Below, piece after piece: positions 1-8,257 of a DNA stretch of 64,000 nucleotides (positions are counted from its first letter, which is position 1; every line of letters starts with the position of its first letter). The translations under genes and the position numbers were made by a program. The notes under the pieces are model-generated. The model saw only the letters and a program-made list of their open reading frames with translations. It made no database searches and had not been told where the DNA came from. Source of the stretch: Bradyrhizobium roseum (GTDB taxonomy: Bacteria > Pseudomonadota > Alphaproteobacteria > Rhizobiales > Xanthobacteraceae); NCBI RefSeq assembly GCF_030413175.1, contig NZ_CP129212.1:3038001-3102000 (forward strand). Reading direction: 5' to 3'.

Positions 1-50
1 GAAGCCCGCGCGACTTTGGCCAGGTTATCCTGTTCCAAAATGGTATTCAT
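1..50 (-). CDS. Possible 5' end of a gene leaving the left edge
   Basis: An ATG at 50 on the minus strand opens a frame that stays open to the window edge and would begin MNTILEQDNLAKVARA. It would be divergent from the sensor kinase that starts at 188. No clear ribosome binding site precedes it and only 16 codons are visible, so neither family nor reality can be settled here. It is listed because the divergent layout leaves room for a gene, for example a regulator paired with the kinase, but that is a guess. Confidence 0.3.
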   Translation of the reverse strand, partial: MNTILEQDNLAKVARA

Positions 51-187
51 CGCCGGGCCGCTGTGGCGGGTGGTCCTTAAGCTGTGCGACGGGGCCAATT
101 TTGTCCGTTCTGCCGCTTTTTCGGCATGTTCCCCCCGGCCCGGAATACATCGTATATTGCCGCCGACTGGAGCCCGGCCCGACCCTC

Positions 188-2869
188 ATGACCGCCGAAA
201 CGCCGCCGAATTCGCTGCCGCCGCGATCGTTCTCGCTTTCGATCGGGCAACTGACGTTCGGCAGTTTCATGCTTGTGCTGGCCGTGATCATCATCACCTC
301 GACCGCCAGCGTCATCGCCATCCGCCACATCGACCAGACCTTCACCGAGCTACAGCGGCTGCAGAGCGTCGGCGACCTGGCCGAGGACATCGACCGCCGC
401 ATGAACGAATTGCGGCTTGCGGCGCGGGATTTCGTCACCGATCCCGGCAACCAGTCGCTTCAGGTGAGCGAAGCCGCCACGGCGCTCGGTGAGGTTCTAA
501 AGAAAACCCGGCTGGAGCTTGCCCCCGAGCAGCAGGATATGATCGACGGCGTCACCGAGCGCCTGTCGACCTATCGCAGCGGGATCGAGCGCATCTCCTC
601 GCTGATCAATCGCCGCGCTGATCTGATCGTTACCCTGCCTCCGCTGCGCGAGCGATTCGACAACGCGATTGCCGGAGCGCTCGATCCTGCGATCGCATCG
701 TCCTTGCTGCAGGACCAGAGCCGGATCACCTCGGCCCTGCTGGCGCATAACCCGTCGGCGGCCGAGCAGGCGGCGCGAAGGATGCGCTCGTTGACGATCA
801 CGGATTCTAACCTGCGTGCAACCGTCGACGATTATGCGCTGGCGATCGCCAATATCTCGACCAGCGAACTGGAGATTTCGGATATCGACAGGGAAGTGCT
901 GGGCGCCGAGGGCAGGCTGATCCAGCGGGTGACGGAATTGTTGCGCGAGGTCAGCGAACGGCGGGGCCGTATCCTGGCCCGCGATTTTGCGCGGACGCTG
1001 ACGGAAGCCAAATGGCAGAGCATCGTGCTCGGGACCGCGGGCGTTCTGATCGGGCTGTTCGCCTCGCTATTGGTGGTTCGCCGCACCGTGCGTCCGCTCG
1101 CCGCCATCGCGGCCTCGATCCGCGCGGTGGCCCGTGGCGAAAAGAACGCCTCGATCCCGGCGACCGATGTCGACAACGAGATCGGCGACATCGCCCGCGC
1201 CGCCGAAGTCTTCCGGCAGACGCTGGTCGATGCCGATACGGCGCGCGAGGCGGCGGTTCACGCGCTCGCCGAACAGCGGCTCGCCGAGGAAAGCTATCGC
1301 AAGCTGTTCGAGTCCTCGGTCGACGGAATTTATGTCACGACGCCAAGCGGCTCGCTGCTGAACGCTAATCCGGCACTGGCGCGGATGATGGGCTATGCGA
1401 CGCCGCAGGATCTGATCAGCGCCATCGGTAACATTGCACACAGCATTTATGTCGATCCCGATGCGCGCGCGAATTTTACGCGGCTGATGAAGCGCGACGG
1501 CATCGTGCGCGAATTCGAATACCAGGTTTATACCCGCAGCGGTTCGGTGGTGTGGCTGTCCGACAGCGCCAGCGCCGTCCACAACGAGGCCGGGGTCATT
1601 GTCCGCTACGAGGGAACGGTGCGCGATATCACCGACCAGAAGCGGGCCGAGGACGCCATCGCCGAAGGCCGCCGGCTGTTGCAAATGGTGATCGACACCG
1701 TTCCCGCCGTCATCAACGTCAAGGACAAAAATCTCCGCTACGTGCTGATGAACCGCTACATGGCCGGCATTTTCAACGTCGAGCCGGCTGATGCGATCGG
1801 CCGCACCACCGCCGAATTGATGTCGCGCTACGGTGCCGAAAAGACCAATGAGCCCGACAAACGGGTGTTGGCGGTGGGCAAGGAACTCGGCTTCTACGAG
1901 GAGGAATACAAGGATGCGTCGGGCCAGATGCGGCAATGGCTGGTCAACAAGCTGCCGATCCTGGATACGGCCGGTGAGATCGAGAACATCGTGACCGTTG
2001 CGCTCGACATCGGCGAGCGCAAGCGCGTCGAATCCGAGATGCGCAAGGCCAAGGACGCCGCGGAGAGTGCGCTACGCAATTTGCGTGAGACGCAGAATTC
2101 GCTGATCGAAGCGGAAAAGCTCGCCGCTCTCGGACGGCTGGTGGCGGGCGTTGCCCATGAGGTGAACAACCCCGTCGGCATCAGCCTGACGGTCGCCTCC
2201 GCGCTGGAGCGCAAGACGTCGAACTTCGCAGCCGAGGTCTCGCGCGGCGAACTGCGGCGCTCCAGTTTGAACGAATTTCTCGCCACCAGCCGTGATGCGT
2301 CGTCGCAACTGGTCGCCAACCTCAACCGCGCCGCCGAACTGATCCAGTCGTTCAAGCAGGTTGCCGCCGACCGCAACTATTCCGACCAGCGCTCCTTCGA
2401 CCTCGGCGACCTGACCGAGCAGGTGGTGATGAGCCTGCGGCCCGGCCTGCGCAAACACAACCTGACACTCAATGTCGAGTGCCAGCCCAATCTGATGATG
2501 AACAGCTACCCCGGTCCCTACGGACAGGTGCTGACCAACCTGTTCCTCAATTCGGTCGCGCACGCATTTCCGGACGGCAAGGCCGGGACGGTCGATATCC
2601 AGGTGCGCGAATCCGGAAAGGACAATGTCGAGATCATCTTCTCGGACAACGGTATCGGCATGAGTCTCGACGTCCGTCGCCGCGCCTTCGATCCGTTCTT
2701 CACAACGCGGCGCGATCAGGGCGGTACCGGGCTCGGGCTGCACATCGTCTACAGCATCGTGACGACGCGGCTCGGCGGCCGGCTCGATCTGGATTCCCAG
2801 CCAGGCGGCGGCACGCGCATCCAGATGATCCTGCCGCGCACGGCGCCGCTGGAGCAGGCGGCGGAATAA
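188..2869 (+). CDS. Membrane sensor histidine kinase, HAMP-PAS-PAS-HisKA-HATPase
   Basis: Inner-membrane sensor kinase of about 893 residues. The ATG at 188 was chosen because the upstream in-frame ATG adds a non-conserved tail. A first membrane helix lies near residues 22-44, an extracytoplasmic helical region rich in Glu and Arg follows, and a second helix near 277-298 leads into a HAMP linker. Two PAS domains occupy about 370-490 and 495-620. The H box reads AHEVNN near 656, and the ATPase has an N box, DNGIGM and the GTGLGL loop. It would autophosphorylate and pass phosphate to an unlinked response regulator, since no receiver domain is present. The signal is unknown. The cupin gene follows after only 7 bases, so the two are probably co-transcribed. 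Confidence 0.93.
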   Translation: MTAETPPNSLPPRSFSLSIGQLTFGSFMLVLAVIIITSTASVIAIRHIDQTFTELQRLQSVGDLAEDIDRRMNELRLAARDFVTDPGNQSLQVSEAATALGEVLKKTRLELAPEQQDMIDGVTERLSTYRSGIERISSLINRRADLIVTLPPLRERFDNAIAGALDPAIASSLLQDQSRITSALLAHNPSAAEQAARRMRSLTITDSNLRATVDDYALAIANISTSELEISDIDREVLGAEGRLIQRVTELLREVSERRGRILARDFARTLTEAKWQSIVLGTAGVLIGLFASLLVVRRTVRPLAAIAASIRAVARGEKNASIPATDVDNEIGDIARAAEVFRQTLVDADTAREAAVHALAEQRLAEESYRKLFESSVDGIYVTTPSGSLLNANPALARMMGYATPQDLISAIGNIAHSIYVDPDARANFTRLMKRDGIVREFEYQVYTRSGSVVWLSDSASAVHNEAGVIVRYEGTVRDITDQKRAEDAIAEGRRLLQMVIDTVPAVINVKDKNLRYVLMNRYMAGIFNVEPADAIGRTTAELMSRYGAEKTNEPDKRVLAVGKELGFYEEEYKDASGQMRQWLVNKLPILDTAGEIENIVTVALDIGERKRVESEMRKAKDAAESALRNLRETQNSLIEAEKLAALGRLVAGVAHEVNNPVGISLTVASALERKTSNFAAEVSRGELRRSSLNEFLATSRDASSQLVANLNRAAELIQSFKQVAADRNYSDQRSFDLGDLTEQVVMSLRPGLRKHNLTLNVECQPNLMMNSYPGPYGQVLTNLFLNSVAHAFPDGKAGTVDIQVRESGKDNVEIIFSDNGIGMSLDVRRRAFDPFFTTRRDQGGTGLGLHIVYSIVTTRLGGRLDLDSQPGGGTRIQMILPRTAPLEQAAE

Positions 2870-2876
2870 GGGGGCT

Positions 2877-3233
2877 ATGATGTCCGGTGCAATCGATCTG
2901 TCAGAAAAGCTGTCCTCGTTTTCCGCGCACTGGTCACCCCACACGGTGACACAGTTTAACGACTGTGACGTCATGGTCGTGAAAGTGAAGGGCGAGTTTG
3001 TCTGGCACAAGCACGACGACACGGACGATTTCTTTCTCGTCCTGAAGGGTTTGCTGGATATTCAACTTCGCGATCGAACCATCACGCTCGGTCCGGGACA
3101 GATGTACGTGGTACCCAAGGGCGTCGAGCATCGGCCGGTCGCGAGGGAAGAGGCGCACCTGTTGTTGATCGAGCCGACCGGCACGCCAAACACTGGTGAT
3201 GCTGCGACAGCCGCACCACGCAGCACTGTGTGA
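2877..3233 (+). CDS. Small cupin-domain protein
   Basis: A single-domain cupin of 118 residues. The beta-barrel signature is visible as HKHDDTDDFFLVLKG with a second motif GPGQMYVVPKGVEHRPVA, giving the usual His and Glu/Asp metal ligands. Two adjacent ATGs (2877, 2880) are both preceded by a G-rich Shine-Dalgarno. It starts 7 bases after the kinase stop and probably shares its transcript. Small cupins of this type are often annotated as dioxygenase-like or sugar-binding, but the sequence does not fix a substrate. A ligand-binding accessory of the kinase is possible but only inferred from position. Confidence 0.85.
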   Translation: MMSGAIDLSEKLSSFSAHWSPHTVTQFNDCDVMVVKVKGEFVWHKHDDTDDFFLVLKGLLDIQLRDRTITLGPGQMYVVPKGVEHRPVAREEAHLLLIEPTGTPNTGDAATAAPRSTV

Positions 3234-3258
3234 TATCCAGCAGTGATCGGCGGACGCG

Positions 3259-3609
3259 CTAATTGATATCCGCCAGCTTGTGCAGCGTGGCGTTGAAAAT
3301 CTGGCTGGCTTTGCCGACGAGCGCCGTCCCGTTCATGTTGCCGCGGGTGTCGGTGAAGGTTCCGGATACGCCGATGCCGACCGGACTGGGGCCACCGAAC
3401 AGCGGATTGTCATTGTCGCGCGGCGTCGTATGGCGCTGCACCAGCACCTCGCCTTTGAAATTGTCACCCTTCACGGTGTAGCTGCCGGTGTAAAACAGGT
3501 AGGCGTCGCCACCGAGGATCTGGCCGTCGCGGAACAAAATGACCCCGCTGCCCTTGCCGATGCGCCCATCGAGCAGGGTGACGTGGATCGAATAGAGCCC
3601 GTTCTTCAT
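3259..3609 (-). CDS. GrlR-family protein
   Basis: About 116 residues starting MKNGLYSIHVTLLDG, with the GVILFRDGQILGGDAYLFYTGSY core I associate with GrlR-type beta-barrel proteins. In enteropathogenic E. coli GrlR binds and restrains the activator GrlA. In rhizobia similar stand-alone proteins occur without GrlA, so the role here is open. The ATG at 3609 is preferred over the ORF maximum at 3660 because family members begin at this methionine. The gene is convergent with the cupin gene and ends 25 bases from it. Confidence 0.75.
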   Translation of the reverse strand: MKNGLYSIHVTLLDGRIGKGSGVILFRDGQILGGDAYLFYTGSYTVKGDNFKGEVLVQRHTTPRDNDNPLFGGPSPVGIGVSGTFTDTRGNMNGTALVGKASQIFNATLHKLADIN

Positions 3610-3845
3610 GATGTCCCAGATGCCGGCCGCCGCGCCCACGGAAGCCGGTCGAAGCATCATGCCAAAGCGTGGCCGGTAGCGTCAACACGTCAGGTGCCCG
3701 AGGCTTCTAGCTCAGGAAGCAGCTGACAATGATGCGACTACAGCGCGACGTCTCGATGACGCGCGGGCAGGGCGCGAATCAAGTTGGCCCATGAAATGCA
3801 TGGTTTGGTCTGGCACCGGCCGGCGGGTGCTGGAGCAAGAGAACA

Positions 3846-4295
3846 GTGACCCAATGGATCAGATCCGGCGGCCACGTGCCGCCCCGACATGAAGAGAACG
3901 GCAACCCTGGAAACTTCGGCTGTCATCGCGCCGGCCGCTGGAAAACGCCGCTGATCGCGGGCGGGGTGTTGCTGATGTTGCCGCTGGCCGCCGGTCCGGG
4001 CGCAGCCCGCGATCCCGACGGCCGCTACGCAAACTCGCCGCTGAAGCAGTGGTTCGACAGTCTGAAAAGCGGCAAGGGACCATGTTGCTCCGACGCGGAC
4101 GGATATGCGCTGAGCGACGTCGATTGGCAGTCCGGCAACGGACATTACCGCGTCCGGATCGAGGGCGAATGGTATGACGTGCCCGAAGATGCTGTGATCA
4201 CAGAACCAAATCGCGTCGGCCGAACCATGGTCTGGCCCATTCGCGGTTATCAGGGAATGACCATCCGGTGCTTCATGCCGGGCAGCATGACGTAG
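3846..4295 (+). CDS. Hypothetical exported protein with CC motif
   Basis: Up to 149 residues from a GTG at 3846. A hydrophobic stretch (TPLIAGGVLLMLPLAAGPGAA, near residues 34-53) looks like a signal peptide ending at an AAR site, so a later start is possible. The mature part has the conserved-looking GPCCSDADGY and a C-terminal WPIRGYQGMTIRCFMPG, giving three cysteines that could pair in the periplasm. I recognise this only as a hypothetical protein of a type common in Bradyrhizobium. A strong hairpin follows the gene. Confidence 0.65.
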   Translation: MTQWIRSGGHVPPRHEENGNPGNFGCHRAGRWKTPLIAGGVLLMLPLAAGPGAARDPDGRYANSPLKQWFDSLKSGKGPCCSDADGYALSDVDWQSGNGHYRVRIEGEWYDVPEDAVITEPNRVGRTMVWPIRGYQGMTIRCFMPGSMT

Positions 4296-4311
4296 CAGTG
4301 CCGCTCCTCAT

Positions 4312-4345
4312 CGTAGGGATAAGCGCAGCAGTGCTTATCCCTACG
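4312..4345. terminator. Perfect 13-bp hairpin between convergent genes
   Basis: The arm CGTAGGGATAAGC at 4312-4324 is exactly complementary to 4333-4345, with an 8-base loop. There is no T-run, so it is not a canonical intrinsic terminator. Its place between the + strand gene ending at 4295 and the - strand VOC gene ending at 4378 suggests a bidirectional transcript end or 3'-stabilising hairpin. Confidence 0.55.
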
Positions 4346-4377
4346 GGGCCGCTCGCCTATGCGGATCGGATGGCGCG

Positions 4378-4761
4378 TCAGACGTATTTCTTGTCGCGTT
4401 CGAGCAGCTCGATCGAAATGCCCTGCGGACCGCGGATGAAGCAGATGCGAACGCCGGGGCGGATGGTGGTCGGCTCCTTCGTGAATTCCACGCCCTTGGC
4501 CTTCATCTCAGCGGCAACCGCGTCGATGTCCTTCACGCTCAGGCCGAAATGGTCGAGCCCCTGATAGGGCGTCACCGGCGGGGTGTTGACGCCGTCGCCG
4601 GCGGTAACGGGCGCGATGAACACATTGGCGCCGCCGAGCCTCACGTCGATCCGCTCGGGACCGCGGATGATCTCGCCACCGAGAATGTTTTCCAGCCAGG
4701 CGGCTGTGGCTTCGGGATCAGGGCTGCGCAGGTGGACGTGATCCCAGGTAACGGTCGGCAT
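4378..4761 (-). CDS. VOC (glyoxalase/bleomycin-resistance fold) family protein
   Basis: A 127-residue vicinal-oxygen-chelate protein. It opens with WDHVHLRSPDPEATAAWLENILGG, and GLDHFGLSVKDIDAVAAEMKAKGVEF begins the second beta-alpha-beta repeat. It closes with FIRGPQGISIELLERD, where the Glu is the usual last metal ligand. His residues in DHVHL and DHFGL could supply the other ligands. Such proteins act as glyoxalase I-like lyases, dioxygenases or resistance proteins, and the sequence does not decide which. Transcription is monocistronic and convergent with the exported protein on the left. Confidence 0.88.
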   Translation of the reverse strand: MPTVTWDHVHLRSPDPEATAAWLENILGGEIIRGPERIDVRLGGANVFIAPVTAGDGVNTPPVTPYQGLDHFGLSVKDIDAVAAEMKAKGVEFTKEPTTIRPGVRICFIRGPQGISIELLERDKKYV

Positions 4762-4851
4762 TCGGACTCCCCATTGTTCTTGTTGCGGCGCTCAAGGCCG
4801 GTTGCAACGCGGCCAATGTAGCCGCCGCGCTTTTCGAATGCCATCCCGCGC

Positions 4852-5171
4852 GTGCTGTCGCCGCCGGAGACCGTAGCTGCCCGGTCGCCGCTCGACGGTC
4901 TGAAAATTACCTCTCAGTCATGGCGAAGGGGCGGGCTGGGTTCGAAAACGCTGGCGACGTTCACGCTTCGCAACGCCAACGAATTCGCAGCGAAGGAGAT
5001 CGCGAGCGACTTTGCCCGCCCTGACGGCAGCCATCTGACGTACCGCAGGCGTATCATCCCCGACACCGTTAGTATGAAGAGCCGGAAGCGCTGCGCCGGC
5101 ATGCCGGTGGGGTTCGTCACGTCAATGCGAACAAGACGAAATGTTCGGTGGTAGCGGCCAACCGCACTTAA
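4852..5171 (+). pseudogene. Frameshifted remnant of a conserved secreted protein
   Basis: The frame starting at GTG 4852 carries a coherent domain (SPLDGLKITSQSWRRGGLGSK, then TFTLRNANEFAAKEI and GMPVGFV) until about 5117. The sensible continuation HVNANKTKCSVVAANRT then lies in another frame, from 5118 to the TAA at 5169-5171. One lost base near 5117 explains the break. The N-terminus also lacks an obvious signal peptide, although relatives I recall from Bradyrhizobium are exported. Function of the intact family is unknown to me. A sequencing error is the alternative explanation. Confidence 0.6.
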
Positions 5172-5255
5172 CCTTGCCATTTAACCCTGCTTGGCTAAAT
5201 CGCGGTTCCGCCCCCGAAGATGTGATCGCCGGACTTGAACCTCACCGGTGGGTCG

Positions 5256-5280
5256 GGAACTAACTGCAGTATCGCTAGTT
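5256..5280 (+). promoter_or_regulatory. Candidate sigma-EcfG-like promoter
   Basis: GGAAC at 5256-5260 is followed after 16 bases by AGTT at 5277-5280. This resembles the alphaproteobacterial general-stress consensus GGAAC-N16/17-CGTT except for one base in the -10. It lies 45 bases before the ATG at 5325. Such a short motif can occur by chance, so confidence is low. Confidence 0.25.
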
Positions 5281-5324
5281 GAGCGATGGAACCGCACGGT
5301 ACTCGTGCGTGGGGAGCTGGATTG

Positions 5325-5801
5325 ATGCCCGTAGCGCGCTATTTCATGTTTGTCGGCGGAATTTTGCTGGCGCTTTTGTTGGCGATCGATGCCTTTTTCC
5401 CGCAGCAGGCCGTCGTCGCCAGTCAGGCCGCACCTTCGGTCGACAAGACAGTGGTACGCATTCGCTCCGACCAGAAGCCCCCGGAGCGGGTGGTTTATGA
5501 TACCACCCTTCCGACCATTGTTCCGCCAACGGTGGCGGTTCAGGCGGCGGCTCCCGTCGTGCCTCCATCCCCGGTCGCTTCAGCAGTCGCTATCGATGCC
5601 AGCGCTCAGGCCCGCGCCCGGGAGACATTCGCCCAGCTTGTTCCGTCAGACGCAAAAAAGCCCGAGGCGCAGGTTCAGCGCAAACGTAAGGTCGCCAGGA
5701 ACCGCCCGGTGCCGGTGCAAGGTGCACAGCCGCAAATGCGGGTTGCGCAGCAGTCGCACTATGGCTTTTTCGGCGGTTCGAACTGGAACAGCACCTGGTA
5801 A
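5325..5801 (+). CDS. Hypothetical membrane-anchored protein, Pro/Ala-rich
   Basis: About 158 residues from the ATG at 5325 (the ORF maximum at 5286 adds a non-hydrophobic tail). One N-terminal membrane helix (FMFVGGILLALLLAIDAFF) is followed by a low-complexity Pro/Val/Ala region, a basic patch (RKRKVARNRP) and a short conserved-looking tail HYGFFGGSNWNSTW. It is probably anchored in the inner membrane with the tail outside. I know this only as a hypothetical protein type of Bradyrhizobium. It is convergent with the next gene. Confidence 0.65.
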   Translation: MPVARYFMFVGGILLALLLAIDAFFPQQAVVASQAAPSVDKTVVRIRSDQKPPERVVYDTTLPTIVPPTVAVQAAAPVVPPSPVASAVAIDASAQARARETFAQLVPSDAKKPEAQVQRKRKVARNRPVPVQGAQPQMRVAQQSHYGFFGGSNWNSTW

Positions 5802-5820
5802 TGTTCCCGCCCAATCTAAT

Positions 5821-6189
5821 CTAGCGGGGCAGCTTGGGAATCTTGTCGGCAAAACCGTTGAAGCAGGTCAGCCGCTCGTCTTCTTCCTTCAGGAAACGGC
5901 AGTCGCTGACTGACTTTGCGGCCGGCGCTTTCGGCTTAGGCTGCGGCTTGTAGATTGCGTCGTAGCAATTGAGCCTTTCCTTGGTTGCATCGTCGATGTC
6001 CTGACAGGCCTGCAGCTTCTGGGCCGGCGACAGGGGCTTTTCTGCTCCCTTTTTGGCCGATCCCGATTTCTTCGACCCGACCACAACCAGCGGTTTTCCG
6101 CCAACGGTCGGAGGATCGGCGGGCGCTGCACCTTGGGCCAGCGCCGCCGCCGGATACAGGATCGCCAGCGTCAGGATGATCTTTCTCAT
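5821..6189 (-). CDS. Small secreted Cys-containing protein
   Basis: A 122-residue protein starting MRKIILTLAILYPAAALAQ, a classical Sec signal peptide cleaved after ALA. The mature part has a Lys-rich linker and two similar Cys pairs, CQDIDDATKERLNCYD and CRFLKEEDERLTCF. The repeated C-(x)n-D/E-ER-L-x-C-Y/F pattern suggests an internal duplication with two disulfides. Internal duplications of this kind occur in small periplasmic rhizobial proteins of unknown function. The start at 6189 was chosen for the signal peptide; the 36 upstream codons are not protein-like. Confidence 0.72.
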   Translation of the reverse strand: MRKIILTLAILYPAAALAQGAAPADPPTVGGKPLVVVGSKKSGSAKKGAEKPLSPAQKLQACQDIDDATKERLNCYDAIYKPQPKPKAPAAKSVSDCRFLKEEDERLTCFNGFADKIPKLPR

Positions 6190-6708
6190 ATGGAATGTCC
6201 GAAATAGCCGTAAGCCAAACAAGTGCGCCCGGATCAAAACTCCAACCTCGCGGAATCGCAACCCCGCCGCGCTTCCGTTCTCTAGCACCATCCCCAAGCA
6301 TCTGTCTAACCTCTTGATTTAATGGCTGTTCGGTTGAACCCTGACCGGGCCCGCAGGGCATCCCCGAGCCTGGGTCGACGGCTCGCAGGCTGGGCTGAAT
6401 CTGCTCGTGATCGGCATTCCCGTGGCTGCTTTGGAAAAGGCGGGTGCGCGCCGCTTGGGCGCGCTGGCCCACAGAAGAGGCCGCCGCGGCGGTCAACGTT
6501 ACCTTGTTCGGCGTATGGGCCGCTATCACAGCGAGCGACTGCAGAAGGTGACCTCGGCTGCATTCCGCAGGGCTGCGGAGAAACTCGATCGAAATGCCGG
6601 CAGCCGGCCTTTGCGAATGTTGAACGTTTGGAAAATTCCTGGATCGTGTGGTGTTCATCGCTCGCAAAGACGCGGCGTGAAAGCTGTGTGCGATCCTCAA
6701 GAGTCCAA
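6190..6708. other. 519 bp without a supported gene
   Basis: Open frames cross this stretch on both strands but none has a recognisable domain, a good ribosome site and a biased codon pattern together. The longest minus-strand frame is rich in Arg, Pro and Ser, typical of a wrong-frame reading of GC-rich DNA. It may hold the promoter of the secreted-protein gene at 6189 and decayed sequence. Confidence 0.5.
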
Positions 6709-6795
6709 TTAGCGAAGCCGATAGGCATCGAAGGCATGGGCGAGGAATACGCCGATGCTGATGAAGACGAGCAGCGCCGTCACAACTTCCGTCAT
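6709..6795 (-). CDS. 28-residue single-pass membrane protein
   Basis: A short gene encoding MTEVVTALLVFISIGVFLAHAFDAYRLR. The ATG at 6795 is preceded by a very strong Shine-Dalgarno (GGGAGGAAGG, ending 4 bases before it). Residues 5-22 form one hydrophobic helix and the tail is basic. Size and composition match the small membrane peptides common in Bradyrhizobium. Membrane proteins this small often modulate a larger complex, but no partner is evident here. Confidence 0.7.
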   Translation of the reverse strand: MTEVVTALLVFISIGVFLAHAFDAYRLR

Positions 6796-7099
6796 AGCCT
6801 TCCTCCCTGTGTTGCCATGCCAGAAAGGGCACGCCTGAGAAATTCGCGGTAGATGAGATTAAGCACCGATACCAACATGATCTCACGCCCTTCGTTTCAC
6901 GCGTATGAACGGTATCCAGCGTTTGTTTCCGGAGCGCTTCGCGGGCGGGAAAAACGGTTTCGTTGAAAAGAGTCAGGATCACGTAATCGCGACGGACCGG
7001 AACCGCAGATGGCACAGGGCCCGCCCTTTTCTCGCCATCCTAGTTCGGGAGACCTGCGACCGTGCTTGGCTGTGTAGGCCGTTCCCGAAGGTTCCATTT

Positions 7100-8122
7100 G
7101 TGATCCGACATCCGCCGCAATACGAGACCGTTGCGTCCCGCCGCACATTGCTGCGCGGGATAGCGTCTTCCGCCGGCGTGCTCGCGCTCGGCGGTTGTGC
7201 GAGCCTTGGCGCGACCGGTGCACGTTACGACGCTTCGTCGCTCGCGCTAGAGCCGACCTTGCTGGTCGCCACCACGCGCAAGCCGGTCAACGGCGGACGA
7301 GCTAAACCGTGGTTCGGGCCGGAGCGCGCAACACGCATGACGGTTGCACGGGCCAAACTGGTGGCGCCGGACGACAGCCGCTTCTCGCTCGCCGCAGCCG
7401 GACTCGGAGATTGGCGTCTTGACGCGGTCGAGCCTGTCGCGGCGGAGGTCGGTGACCTTCTCGGGCAAACCAGCGGCGGTGGCTCCGACGTGCTGATCTA
7501 TGTCCATGGCTTCAAGCAGACATTCGAAACCGCGGCGCTCGATGCCGCGCATCTCGCCGACGGAATCAAATTCCGTGGTCAGACGATGGTGTTCTCCTGG
7601 CCGTCGAAAGCGGGACTGTTCGATTATGCCTATGATCGCGAAAGCGCGATGTGGTCCCGCGATGAATTCGAACGCGTGCTCAATTCCGTCGCCACCAGCC
7701 CCGCCGCCGGCCGCATGCACATCGTTGCGCACAGCATGGGCACCATGCTGACTCTCGAAAGCCTGCGCCAGCTCTATGCGAGATCTGGCGACGGCGTTGC
7801 GGACCGGATCGGCGCCGTGGTGTTTGCTTCGCCCGACATCGACATGGACGTGTTTTCGTCGGCGGTCGTCCGCATCGGACCCGTCGGGCGGAAGATCACC
7901 GTCGTCGCTGCGACAAACGACCGCGCGCTGGCGCTGTCGGGGCGATTGGCCGGCGGGATAACGCGGGTCGGAGCCGCCGAGAAGGCGGCCATCGAGCGGC
8001 TCGGCGTGCGGGTTATCGATGCGTCCGATGCCGGCTGGGGGGTTATCAATCATGATTTGTTCCTCTCCAATGCAGAGGTGCGGCGGGTGATCCGCCGCTC
8101 GATCGATACCTCGGCCGCTTGA
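7100..8122 (+). CDS. Alpha/beta hydrolase lipoprotein (DUF900 type)
   Basis: About 340 residues. The GTG at 7100 is the most upstream start that puts a lipoprotein signal (RRTLLRGIASSAGVLALGGC) near the N-terminus; the twin Arg also suggests possible Tat export. Cys in LGGC is the likely lipidation site. The hydrolase core has VLIYVHGFKQTFE (oxyanion region) and the nucleophile elbow IVAHSMGT, with Asp in FASPDIDMD and a C-terminal NHD that could complete the triad. DUF900 proteins are predicted esterases of unknown substrate. Upstream frame up to 6905 looks non-coding. Confidence 0.82.
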   Translation: MIRHPPQYETVASRRTLLRGIASSAGVLALGGCASLGATGARYDASSLALEPTLLVATTRKPVNGGRAKPWFGPERATRMTVARAKLVAPDDSRFSLAAAGLGDWRLDAVEPVAAEVGDLLGQTSGGGSDVLIYVHGFKQTFETAALDAAHLADGIKFRGQTMVFSWPSKAGLFDYAYDRESAMWSRDEFERVLNSVATSPAAGRMHIVAHSMGTMLTLESLRQLYARSGDGVADRIGAVVFASPDIDMDVFSSAVVRIGPVGRKITVVAATNDRALALSGRLAGGITRVGAAEKAAIERLGVRVIDASDAGWGVINHDLFLSNAEVRRVIRRSIDTSAA

Positions 8123-8257
8123 CCTGCTCCTCAGACGCGGCCTTCGGCATATTGCCAGCCGGTTAATCGGCCGCTTGCGTGAGCGGGCCGGCAGGGCATC
8201 GTTGTTTAAGGGTTTTGCGGCACGGTCTGTCGGGTTGGGGTCCTGATTGGTTGTCTC

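Noticed and set aside
5936..7015. 359-codon minus frame spanning several genes
   Set aside because: It runs through the secreted-protein gene in the wrong frame and the 28-residue gene, with no domain.
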